From: JABCPE02 sp963516675
GTDB lineage: Bacteria > Bacteroidota > Bacteroidia > Flavobacteriales > Weeksellaceae
NCBI GenBank assembly: GCA_963516675.1
Contig: CAUQBH010000018.1
Span: 1 to 20,306, forward strand
Length of the DNA stretch: 20,306 bases
Direction: 5' to 3'
Part shown: positions 7,628-14,206 of the stretch, one piece after another
Position numbering within the stretch: position 1 is the stretch's first letter
Layout: each line of letters begins with the position of its first letter
Position numbers and translations under genes: made by a program
The notes under the pieces: generated by a model
What the model was told of the DNA's origin: nothing
The model's database searches: none
The model's input: the letters and a program-made list of their open reading frames with translations, nothing else

Positions 7628-8062
7628 ATGAAAAAGAGAATTTTGGGTGCGATGTTCGCACTATTTGCAACAGGATTGTTTTTTGCGCAGGATGATATGC
7701 CAATTTCAAAAAAAGACATGCCTTCTGCTGTGCAAAGAAATGTAACAAAGTATTTTGGTAAGAAAGCGATTTCTTCTGTGACCAAAGATAGAGAAGATGG
7801 TAAAATTGTTTATGATGTTTATTTTGAAGATGGTACAAAAGCTGAATTTAGCAGCGCTGGAAATATCATAGAAGTGAAAAGCTATAGCGGTATTCCTTCT
7901 TCTGTAGTCCCTTCTAAGGTTCAGGCTTATGTGAGAAAATACTATCCAAAGAATAAAATAGTACACTGGGAAAAAGAGTGGAATAAGCAAAAAGTAGAAC
8001 TTGATAATGATTTAGACCTTGAGTTTACGCTAAAAGGAGATTTCCTTAGAATAGACGATTAG
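7628..8062 (+). CDS. PepSY-like domain periplasmic protein
   Basis: The 144-residue protein begins with a cleavable signal peptide (MKKRILGAMFALFATGLFFAQ, cut near residue 21). The mature part has two repeats of the PepSY-like/BLIP-like fold (PF11396): one with DMPSAVQRNVTKYFG...YDVYFEDGTKAEFSSAGNIIEV, the other with VPSKVQAYVRKYYPKNKIVHWEKEWNKQKVELDNDLDLEFTLKGDF. Such proteins are common in Bacteroidota; they lie in the periplasm, and their role is not settled, with suggestions of inhibitor-like or binding function. It stands alone, 65 bases after the GlmU-like gene and 75 bases before guaB. A weak promoter box with one mismatch, TGTTTTTG, is at 7588-7595. Confidence 0.85.
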   Translation: MKKRILGAMFALFATGLFFAQDDMPISKKDMPSAVQRNVTKYFGKKAISSVTKDREDGKIVYDVYFEDGTKAEFSSAGNIIEVKSYSGIPSSVVPSKVQAYVRKYYPKNKIVHWEKEWNKQKVELDNDLDLEFTLKGDFLRIDD

Positions 8063-8085
8063 AGTTAGATTTTGAATTCGTTACT

Positions 8086-8140
8086 CATAGCACTTTCTTT
8101 TTTAAATTAATTTTTTTAATTTTGCAAAGAAAGTGCTATG
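8086..8140 (+). promoter_or_regulatory. 15-bp inverted repeat enclosing the guaB promoter and start codon
   Basis: CATAGCACTTTCTTT (8086-8100) is repeated exactly in reverse complement as AAAGAAAGTGCTATG (8126-8140). The last three bases of the right arm are the guaB ATG. The 25 bases between contain the -7 box TAATTTTGC (8117-8125); a near -33 box, TTTC at 8094-8097, lies in the left arm 19 bases before. Arms over both promoter ends suggest an operator for a DNA-binding dimer or a DNA loop. A run of T does not follow the right arm, so it is not a terminator. Confidence 0.75.
8117..8125 (+). promoter_or_regulatory. guaB -7 promoter box, giving a very short or leaderless message
   Basis: TAATTTTGC matches TAnnTTTG(C). 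Transcription would start around 8131, at most about seven bases before the ATG at 8138. Confidence 0.6.
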
Positions 8141-9598
8141 TCTATTTATGATAAAATTGTAGAGACAGCCATCACTTTCGATGATGTGCTTCTAGTTCCT
8201 TCTTATTCAGAAGTTTTACCTAATCAGGTTTCTTTAAAATCCAGGCTTTCGGATAAAATAACCCTAAATGTTCCTATCGTTTCTGCGGCAATGGATACCG
8301 TGACAGAGGCTGATATGGCAATCGCGCTTGCGAGAGTCGGCGGACTGGGATTCATTCACAAAAATATGCCTATAGAGGAGCAGGCTTCCCAAGTCAATCA
8401 AGTAAAACGCTCCGAAAATGGGATGATAGCTAATCCTGTCACACTTTCTAAAGACCATACTCTCGCAGAGGCGAAGGCGCTTATGGCTCAATTCAAAATT
8501 TCTGGACTTCCGGTAGTGGATGAAGAGCATAAGCTCATTGGGATAATTACCAATAGAGATGTGAAATATCAAGAGAACCTTTCTGTGAAAGTAGAAGAGC
8601 TTATGACTAGAGAAAATCTCATCGTTTCTAACGAAGAGGTTAATTTAGAAAAAGCAAAAGAAATTCTCCTGAAAAACAGAGTAGAAAAACTTCCTATCGT
8701 AGATAAATCCAACAAACTTATAGGTCTGATTACCATCAAAGATATAGATAATCAGCTAGAATACCCGAATGCAAACAAAGATAAATCAGGAAGATTGATA
8801 GTGGGAGCGGGTGTAGGAATTGGGGTTGATACCATTGAGCGTGTTTCTGCATTGGTGGAAGCAGGTGTGGATATTATCGCGGTGGATTCTGCACATGGAC
8901 ATTCCAAAGGAGTTTTAGATAAAATAAAAGAAATCAGACAAAATTTCCCTGATTTGGATATTGTTGGAGGAAATATCGTAACTGCTGAGGCAGCAGAAGA
9001 TTTAATAAAAGCAGGAGCAAATGTACTAAAAGTAGGTGTAGGACCTGGTTCTATCTGTACTACGAGAGTGGTAGCAGGAGTAGGAGTTCCGCAGTTGTCT
9101 GCTATATATAATGTATATGAAGTTGCTAAAAAACACAATGTAGCCATCATTGCTGATGGGGGTATCAAACTTTCAGGAGATATAGTGAAGGCTATCGCGA
9201 GTGGTGCAGGTGCTGTGATGCTCGGTTCTCTCTTGGCAGGAACGGATGAGTCACCAGGGGAAGAAATCATTTTCCAAGGAAGAAAATTCAAATCTTACCA
9301 AGGAATGGGGTCACTTTCTGCAATGAAGAGAGGAGGTAAAGAAAGATATTTCCAGTCTGAAGCAAAAAAATTCGTTCCAGAAGGAATAGAAGGGCGAGTT
9401 CCATACAAAGGAAAGTTAGAGGATGTTATCTTCCAGCTTACTGGAGGACTGAGAGCAGGAATGGGATACTGTGGAGCTAAGGATATCGTTACGCTGCAGC
9501 AGGATTCTAAAATGGTAAGAATTACAGGTTCTGGACTTAAAGAATCTCATCCTCATGATGTGATTATTACACAAGAAGCACCAAATTATTCATTATAA
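8138..9598 (+). CDS. guaB: Inosine-5'-monophosphate dehydrogenase
   Basis: GuaB oxidises IMP to XMP with NAD+, the committed step to guanine nucleotides. The 486-residue protein has the usual order: N-terminal barrel strand ITFDDVLLVP, SAAMDTVTEADMAIALARVGGLGFIHKN, two CBS domains at about residues 95-205 (with GLPVVDEEHKLIGIITNRD and KLPIVDKSNKLIGLITIKD), then the barrel again with GVGPGSICTTR, in which Cys307 forms the covalent link to IMP, IADGGIKLSGDI, and the flap/active-site motifs YQGMGS and EGRVPYKG. It is full length. The CBS pair normally binds purine nucleotides for allosteric control. The start ATG is part of the right arm of an inverted repeat. The stop is 7 bases before an accessory lipoprotein gene, with no terminator between. 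Confidence 0.97.
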   Translation: MSIYDKIVETAITFDDVLLVPSYSEVLPNQVSLKSRLSDKITLNVPIVSAAMDTVTEADMAIALARVGGLGFIHKNMPIEEQASQVNQVKRSENGMIANPVTLSKDHTLAEAKALMAQFKISGLPVVDEEHKLIGIITNRDVKYQENLSVKVEELMTRENLIVSNEEVNLEKAKEILLKNRVEKLPIVDKSNKLIGLITIKDIDNQLEYPNANKDKSGRLIVGAGVGIGVDTIERVSALVEAGVDIIAVDSAHGHSKGVLDKIKEIRQNFPDLDIVGGNIVTAEAAEDLIKAGANVLKVGVGPGSICTTRVVAGVGVPQLSAIYNVYEVAKKHNVAIIADGGIKLSGDIVKAIASGAGAVMLGSLLAGTDESPGEEIIFQGRKFKSYQGMGSLSAMKRGGKERYFQSEAKKFVPEGIEGRVPYKGKLEDVIFQLTGGLRAGMGYCGAKDIVTLQQDSKMVRITGSGLKESHPHDVIITQEAPNYSL

Positions 9599-9605
9599 AA
9601 AGATT

Positions 9606-11522
9606 ATGAGAAAAACAATATGTGCATTAATTTTATTTGCATTATCATCTTGTAGAAATGAATATGATGTTCTTCAGCAAGAGAAGGAGAATAATATTTT
9701 AGAGCAAAGTAATAAGGTTTTTTCTTCGGAATTGATAGATGTCCGAAAAGTGAAAAAAGAAATTGATTGGCAAAAAGCTGAAAAATCTCTTTTATCATTG
9801 AAGGAAAAAGGATTTGTCAATCAGGTTAATGATGCTGTTTTATATCGTAAGATTATTAATCCAAAAGAGAAAACCATTACATATACTTTGCCTATTCATT
9901 TTTATACTCCGCAGAAGCCTTATCATCTTATTCAACAAATAGTAGTAAATAAGGATAATAGGTTAAAAGTACAATATCTGAAAATAATCCCAAAATCCTC
10001 TAATCCAGATAAGAATGATATATTCAAAGATCCAAATAATGAAATCATAATTTTAGATGAAGATCTAAATGATATAAACTCTCCTGCTTCTATAACAGGG
10101 AGAATTAGAGAAAAGAATAGGAATCTAACAGATTCTCAAATAGATACAATGGGCAGAAAATGCAGAGTGCAGGTTTATGCTTATGAGATCTTGTGTAGTA
10201 ATGGTGGAGGGCATAGAGTGGGGCAATCCTGTGAAGCTGGATATGTAAACGATGCTCATTATGAAATAGAGACTGTAGAACACTGTTTTACGGAGAGTTA
10301 TGTAGGTGTAGAAGGAGGTAATGAAGGTGGCGGAAGTGTTTCGGGTGGAGCATTTGCAGATTACCAATTAAATAAATTAGCCCAGAGCCCACACTTTTAT
10401 TATATAGATTTTTTGAGAGAGTCTAAACATTCACTTCTTCTAAGTGGAGTGAGAAATTGGATGAAAGACAATGATATGGATAATCCTAATAATATCAAAA
10501 AGTTAAATGATAAAATAGGTTATATCATAGGAGCAGGGCATGAAAGTATGTTTGATGATTTAGAAACATATAATAGGCGAACTCCCACTGTGGCGAATCA
10601 AGAAGTGGCAGATTACAGCATCAGAGTTGCGAAGATGTTTTCTTACTTCTTAGAACATGGTACTGCCGCAGATGCGAAAGTAATGAAGCACAGTATAAGA
10701 TACTTAGACCAAAACAGATTTCTTTCTTGGGAAAACTATCTGTCTATTTTCAAGGGGCTGAGTAAAATAGCTTCTCTATACCCCAATGAAAACTGGTCTG
10801 AAATAGAAAAAGCGCTAAGGCTGGAGAAAATAGATAATCCTAAATTATTAGAAAAGATTATACAAGACTGGCTAAGTCCTAACATTGTAAAACCTACCGA
10901 AGCTTTTGTAAAACATGAAAAGCTAAATAGAATTTATGAAGAAGCGAAAAAGTCGGAAAGGTTTAAGAAATTTTTACAGAAGTTTGAGCCAAAAGCATCT
11001 GCTGCTCATCTAATGTTTGATCTGATGGAGATTAAAAATTATGAAGCAGATGCTGTAACAGTAGATCCTAAAAACTCTTGGATAAAAATTATATTTGATG
11101 TTAAAAAAGATTGGGATAATATTCCGAATGTAGCTATATCGGGAATTTTTATACATGAGATTATTCATGCAGAAATATACAGACAAATGTTAAGTATAGC
11201 ATCTACAAAAAATGGTAAAATAAATTACACTAAACTTGAAAATATTTTTAAAAGAGGGAAACATTCCGAACTTTTTAATTATTATGTTGAAAAAGATGGG
11301 AAGACAGGTAATTGGCAACATGAAATGATGGCAAAAAAGTATATAGAAACAACAGTAGGCTTTTTGAAAGAGATATATGGGGATGTTTATAGCGATTTAG
11401 AATATAAATCTATTGCGTGGAGAGGATTAATGGATTCAAAAGCATGGAATAATCTTACCAATCAGGAAAAAGAACTTTATAAAAATACTTATGAAACAAA
11501 TTATTGGACATGGGAAAAATGA
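9606..11522 (+). CDS. Lipoprotein with Gly-rich linker and C-terminal HEIIH metallopeptidase-like domain; candidate polymorphic toxin
   Basis: A 638-residue protein I do not recognise as a named family. It starts with a lipoprotein signal peptide (lipobox LSSC, Cys16), so it should end at the outer membrane or surface. An N-terminal region (to about 190) is followed by a Cys-rich segment (CRVQVYAYEILCSNGGGHRVG and on to VEHCF) and then a Gly-rich linker at about 232-250. The remaining 390 residues are mainly helical and include HEIIHAE at 517-523, a zincin-like HExxH motif with a Glu nearby. The third zinc ligand is not certain. A fixed N-terminus, flexible linker and enzyme-like C-terminus are the layout of polymorphic toxins. 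The last 48 codons are repeated downstream at 12528-12671. It begins 7 bases after guaB, and its stop overlaps the start of the next gene by 13 bases. The toxin role is inference. Confidence 0.7.
   Translation: MRKTICALILFALSSCRNEYDVLQQEKENNILEQSNKVFSSELIDVRKVKKEIDWQKAEKSLLSLKEKGFVNQVNDAVLYRKIINPKEKTITYTLPIHFYTPQKPYHLIQQIVVNKDNRLKVQYLKIIPKSSNPDKNDIFKDPNNEIIILDEDLNDINSPASITGRIREKNRNLTDSQIDTMGRKCRVQVYAYEILCSNGGGHRVGQSCEAGYVNDAHYEIETVEHCFTESYVGVEGGNEGGGSVSGGAFADYQLNKLAQSPHFYYIDFLRESKHSLLLSGVRNWMKDNDMDNPNNIKKLNDKIGYIIGAGHESMFDDLETYNRRTPTVANQEVADYSIRVAKMFSYFLEHGTAADAKVMKHSIRYLDQNRFLSWENYLSIFKGLSKIASLYPNENWSEIEKALRLEKIDNPKLLEKIIQDWLSPNIVKPTEAFVKHEKLNRIYEEAKKSERFKKFLQKFEPKASAAHLMFDLMEIKNYEADAVTVDPKNSWIKIIFDVKKDWDNIPNVAISGIFIHEIIHAEIYRQMLSIASTKNGKINYTKLENIFKRGKHSELFNYYVEKDGKTGNWQHEMMAKKYIETTVGFLKEIYGDVYSDLEYKSIAWRGLMDSKAWNNLTNQEKELYKNTYETNYWTWEK
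11371..11522 (+). repeat. 3' end of the metallopeptidase gene, parent of the downstream remnants
   Basis: This stretch, covering the last codons and the stop, recurs at 12522-12671 with roughly 90% identity. Its last 50 bases recur again, more weakly, at 13046-13097 and 13482-13533. In each place it ends with ATGGGAAAAAT, which serves as the start of a small secreted protein gene. Confidence 0.85.
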
Positions 11523-11929
11523 TTAACATATTAAGTCTGTTCGTTACGATAAATTTCTTTTCACAGGAAAAGAAGGTAGTGGTGGTTTTTCATGATTCTG
11601 ATTCTGTTTTTGTAGAAAAAATGCAAAGAGATTATATAATATACATATATAATAAAGAAAATATAGCATATAATAAGAAAAATGGATTATTACTTATGAA
11701 AAATATGTATGATCCTTCTTATAAGTATTGTAAAGAATGTAAAAAGGAATTAGAAATAGCAAGTATAGGACCACCTCGTAAAAGGATATATGGTGAAAAA
11801 GAGGAAGTGCCTGCTAAAATATGGATGAAAACCAATAGTATTTATAATATTAATATGAGAAAGAGTGTTCATTATTTTTATGTTCAAGGTAAATATTATA
11901 AATTTATAGGAGAAGTTCAGATAGATTGA
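11510..11929 (+). CDS. Small secreted protein, putative immunity protein, divergent paralogue 1
   Basis: The 139-residue protein starts MGKMINILSLFVTINFFSQEKK, a signal peptide probably cut after FFSQ, so it should act in the periplasm or beyond. I do not recognise the domain. The last 17 residues, FYVQGKYYKFIGEVQID, match the ends of the three small paralogues downstream (KYY..IE.Q.#ID), which shows common descent, although the rest has diverged; it has a CxxC (YCKEC near residue 73-76) the others lack. The ATG overlaps the last 13 bases of the metallopeptidase gene (ATGGGAAAAATGA), suggesting coupled translation. I chose ATG 11510 over the TTG at 11504 because all four paralogues keep this ATG. 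Position directly after the toxin-like gene suggests immunity. Confidence 0.65.
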   Translation: MGKMINILSLFVTINFFSQEKKVVVVFHDSDSVFVEKMQRDYIIYIYNKENIAYNKKNGLLLMKNMYDPSYKYCKECKKELEIASIGPPRKRIYGEKEEVPAKIWMKTNSIYNINMRKSVHYFYVQGKYYKFIGEVQID

Positions 11930-11950
11930 TTATACAAAACATGAAAAGAT

Positions 11951-12521
11951 ATGAAAACAAATCCAAAGTTTCTAAAATATGTGATTATTGCAGCGCTTTT
12001 CTTATTATTTGATTTTTACAATGCACAGAATGCCCTTGTACTACTGCAAGAGGATGGATCCGCTTATAAGAATAAAAGGTGGATTATGGCTTGCTAAAAA
12101 TGAGAAAGATGAATGGGAAGAAAAAAAAGTATTAGAATTATGTAATTCAGAGCGTTTTAATATACGCCGTCAAGAGGTAGAGCAGTACTGGAATAGAGTG
12201 ATAAGATCAAAAAAAAGGGGGGAGGGTGCTCCTATTGCTCCTCCGTATTATACTCAAGCTTGTATGGTATGTGCATTAGATGCGTTGGATGCTATACCTT
12301 CTGGAAATTATGATGTGTTAAGCAGAGACGAATACCGTGGCTATATGAACAAACATGACAATAAAAAAGTTTATTATATAATTGCAGGAAAAGAGGGAGT
12401 TAAATATTATTCTAAGCGTACGGACTTCCCTCCTTTTTGGGATAATTTCAACTTTACTTCTATAGAAAGTGATATGCATGATGAGTTAAGAAAAAAATAC
12501 GAGCCTATGCTCAAGAAATAG
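11951..12521 (+). pseudogene. Frameshifted secreted protein gene in the array
   Basis: From ATG 11951 the first frame encodes a signal peptide (MKTNPKFLKYVIIAALFLLF and on to YNAQ), then ALVLLQEDGSAYKNK, and stops soon after at a TAA near 12097. The frame shifted by one base is open from there to the TAG at 12519-12521 and continues GGLWLAKNEKDEWEEKKVLE. Taking one A away from the AAAA tract at 12074-12077 joins them into a protein of 189 residues. No domain is recognised; there is a Cys pair (ACMVCALDALDAI), and YYIIAGKEGVKYYSKRTDF near the C-terminus. A frame beginning at 11988 is not the true start, since it skips the signal peptide. It may be an immunity or toxin-related gene of an older cassette, or a sequencing error in the homopolymer. 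Confidence 0.6.
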
Positions 12522-12671
12522 AGACATGGGGATGTTTGTAGTGATTTAAAATATAAATCTATTGCATGGAGAGGATTAATGGATTCAAAAGCATGGAATA
12601 ATCTTACCAATCAGGAAAAAGAACTTTATAAAAATACTTATGAAAAAAACTATAGGACATGGGAAAAATAA
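12522..12671 (+). pseudogene. Orphan 3' remnant of a metallopeptidase-lipoprotein gene
   Basis: The bases repeat the end of the 638-residue gene (11371-11522). From 12528 an intact frame reads the same 47 C-terminal residues with six or so changes (GDVCSDLKYKSIAWRGLMDS and on, ending TYEKNYRTWEK) up to the TAA at 12669-12671. It has no start of its own. The fragment has the look of a leftover toxin tip carried with its neighbouring small gene, whose ATG (12659) lies in it exactly as in the intact toxin gene. Confidence 0.8.
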
Positions 12672-13057
12672 TTTTTACAATACTATTATTATCTCTTAAT
12701 GTTAATGCTTTTGGTCAAACAATATGTGTATTCCCATTAAATAATAAAGAAATAAAAATAGAAAAATATCAATACTATAATGTATTGACTATTTATAATA
12801 ATAAAAAACAAGTTGTAGATTCTTGCCACCACTCTCAAAAAGAAGAAATAAAATTTTATATAGATAATGAGCCCATGAAAATAAATAGAAAAGCTTTTAA
12901 AAAATATTATACTTTATCAGATTTTATTACCGGCAAAATAAATTCTGGTTGTGAGTTTTTAGCTTTCAAGATAGGACAGAAATATTATCAAAAAATAGAG
13001 GTACAAGTAGAAATAGACACAGCACCGCCTCTTCCAAAAGAAAATGAGTTTTTATAA
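12659..13057 (+). CDS. Small secreted protein, putative immunity protein, paralogue 2
   Basis: A 132-residue protein with a signal peptide (MGKIIFTILLLSLNVNAFGQ, cut near residue 20). The mature part has three cysteines, Cys23, Cys56 (DSC) and Cys98 (SGC), a conserved YTLSD (84-88) and the tail KYYQKIEVQVEIDTAPPLPKE. It is very similar to the gene at 13521 and less so to 13085. The last four residues (NEFL) are extra: one T lost from the GAATAATGAG seen in the paralogue lets translation run four codons further. The family is not recognised. It overlaps the toxin remnant by 13 bases, as paralogue 1 overlaps the complete gene. Confidence 0.7.
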   Translation: MGKIIFTILLLSLNVNAFGQTICVFPLNNKEIKIEKYQYYNVLTIYNNKKQVVDSCHHSQKEEIKFYIDNEPMKINRKAFKKYYTLSDFITGKINSGCEFLAFKIGQKYYQKIEVQVEIDTAPPLPKENEFL

Positions 13058-13097
13058 AAATACTTACAAAATAAATTATTGGATATGGGAAAAATAA
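13046..13097 (+). repeat. Short remnant of the toxin 3' end
   Basis: This copy reads GAGTTTTTATAAAAATACTT, then a variable piece, then AAATTATTGG and ATGGGAAAAATAA, the same order as the end of the metallopeptidase gene (11474-11522), with one base inserted. It stands between paralogues 2 and 3 and supplies the ATG of paralogue 3. Confidence 0.75.
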
Positions 13098-13480
13098 TAT
13101 TGATAGTTTTATTTCTATTTGGAATTGCTATAAAATCGCAAATATGCGTTGTTGAGATTAAGAATACGGATAAATATGTATTAAAGTCCTTTGAAAAAAG
13201 GAATGATAAGGGACTTACTATTTTCAATGATAATTATAAAAACGGCGATGATGATTGTTATTTATCCAAACAAGATACTATATATTTATATGTTGAACCT
13301 GTGAAATTAAGCAGGAGAGTATCAAAAAAAGAATATACTCTTTCAGATGCGATTACTTGTAAAATAGATGAAAAATGTTATTTCTGGAATAAGGGAGTAT
13401 TTAAGATAAATAATAAATATTACAAGTATATAGAAGCTCAAATAGATATAGATACAGCACCGCCTCTTCCAAAAGAATAA
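13085..13480 (+). CDS. Small secreted protein, putative immunity protein, paralogue 3
   Basis: A 131-residue secreted protein, signal peptide MGKIILIVLFLFGIAIKSQ. It keeps the three cysteines of the family (ICVV, DDCYL, EKCYF), the YTLSD motif, and ends KYYKYIEAQIDIDTAPPLPKE, but between them differs in most positions from paralogues 2 and 4. So it is an older member or one that arrived with a different toxin variant. I chose the ATG at 13085 over the TTG two codons before. It is preceded by a remnant of the toxin end. The fold and partner are unknown. Confidence 0.7.
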   Translation: MGKIILIVLFLFGIAIKSQICVVEIKNTDKYVLKSFEKRNDKGLTIFNDNYKNGDDDCYLSKQDTIYLYVEPVKLSRRVSKKEYTLSDAITCKIDEKCYFWNKGVFKINNKYYKYIEAQIDIDTAPPLPKE

Positions 13481-13481
13481 T

Positions 13482-13533
13482 GAGTTTTTATAAAAGCACT
13501 TCCGAAACAAATTATTGGACATGGGAAAAATAA
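13482..13533 (+). repeat. Short remnant of the toxin 3' end
   Basis: The sequence GAGTTTTTATAAAAGCACTT, CCGAAACAAATTATTGGAC and ATGGGAAAAATAA again follow the metallopeptidase end, and GAAACAAATTATTGGACATG is closer to the intact gene than the copy at 13046. It supplies the ATG of paralogue 4. Confidence 0.75.
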
Positions 13534-13907
13534 TTTTTACAATACTATTATTATCTCTTAATGTTAATGCTTTTGGTCAAACAATATGTGTATTCCTATT
13601 AAATAATAAAGAAATAAAAATAGAAAAATATCAATCCTATAATGTATTGACTATTTATAATAATGAAAAACAAGTTGTAGATTCCTGTTATCATTCTCAA
13701 GAAAAAGAAATAAGGCTTTACATAGATACTAAGCCTATGAAAATAAATAGAAAAGCTTTAAAAAAAAATTATACTTTATCAGATTTTATTGCTGGCAAAA
13801 TAAATTCTGGTTGTGATTTTATTGCTTTTAAGATAGGAAAGAAATATTATGAGGAAATAGAGGTACAAGTAGAAATAGACACAGCACCGCCACCTCCAGA
13901 GGAATAA
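13514..13907 (+). repeat. Direct repeat of the unit at 12652-13045
   Basis: The first 80 or so bases after the ATG are identical in both units (for example CTATTATTATCTCTTAATGT), then scattered substitutions appear. The later half is more diverged. The units are about 860 bases apart and separated by paralogue 3, so this is not a simple tandem duplication. Confidence 0.8.
13521..13907 (+). CDS. Small secreted protein, putative immunity protein, paralogue 4
   Basis: A 128-residue secreted protein, nearly a twin of paralogue 2: the signal peptide is identical, and about four fifths of the whole sequence. Cys23, Cys56 (DSC), Cys98 (SGC) and YTLSD are kept. It ends KYYEEIEVQVEIDTAPPPPEE with the normal stop that paralogue 2 has lost. 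It is the last gene of the array; a terminator follows at 14023. Having two such similar copies fits immunity gene accumulation, where several variants protect against neighbouring strains' toxins, but no toxin partner is proved. Confidence 0.7.
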   Translation: MGKIIFTILLLSLNVNAFGQTICVFLLNNKEIKIEKYQSYNVLTIYNNEKQVVDSCYHSQEKEIRLYIDTKPMKINRKALKKNYTLSDFIAGKINSGCDFIAFKIGKKYYEEIEVQVEIDTAPPPPEE

Positions 13908-14022
13908 TGAGTTTGATGAAAAAACGCATATGGAACGAGATGAAAGCCAAAAATCCTATATTTTGTTAAAAAATGGTTAAAAAAGAAGGTTGAAAAAACG
14001 CCATTTAGTAACACTAAATTTT

Positions 14023-14054
14023 AAAATAACACATTTTGTGTTATTTTTTTTTAT
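14023..14054 (+). terminator. Terminator of the guaB/toxin-like array
   Basis: AAAATAACAC (14023-14032) pairs with GTGTTATTTT (14038-14047) around ATTTT, and the T-run continues to 14052. It ends the transcript that could begin at guaB. Confidence 0.85.
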
Positions 14055-14141
14055 TTAATAATATTATTTTGCGAAAAAACAGCTTTTTATAAAGGATTGA
14101 AAAATATGTTAAATATCATAAACTAAAAAATGGGAAAAATA

Positions 14142-14171
14142 TTGTAATGTCATAAATAATCTCTACATTTG
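14142..14171 (+). promoter_or_regulatory. Bacteroidota promoter of the urease operon
   Basis: TTG at 14142-14144, 19 bases, TACATTTG at 14164-14171, which fits the consensus. It lies 35 bases before the first ATG (14207). No other good promoter box is seen before ureA, so hypA to ureC probably depend on it. Confidence 0.7.
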
Positions 14172-14206
14172 TTACATCAAAATAAGGATAAGAAAGTTTA
14201 GTCCAA

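Larger units (their letters stand above)
13908..14206. other. Gene-free region holding a terminator and the urease promoter
   Basis: After paralogue 4 the bases TGAGTTTGATGAAAAAACGC may be a further degraded toxin-end remnant. A small hairpin (ATTTAG-TAACA-CTAAAT, 14003-14019) comes before the terminator at 14023. From 14055 to 14140 I see nothing but AT-rich DNA. Confidence 0.5.

Noticed and set aside
11504..11509. TTG start two codons before the ATG in the small array genes
   Set aside because: The ATG is kept in all four paralogues, while the TTG-GAC/GAT bases belong to the toxin 3' end.
14129..14146. ATGGGAAAAATATTG before the urease promoter, resembling the start of the small array genes
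   Set aside because: It reads MGKIL and then a stop. The match is 12 bases in AT-rich DNA, beyond the array terminator, so chance or a very old relic cannot be told apart.
14180..14195. ATAAGGATAAGA shared by the leaders of rpmE2 (about 5978) and the urease operon
   Set aside because: Twelve-base matches in AT-rich DNA of this length are expected by chance, and the L31 hairpin partner is absent in the urease leader.
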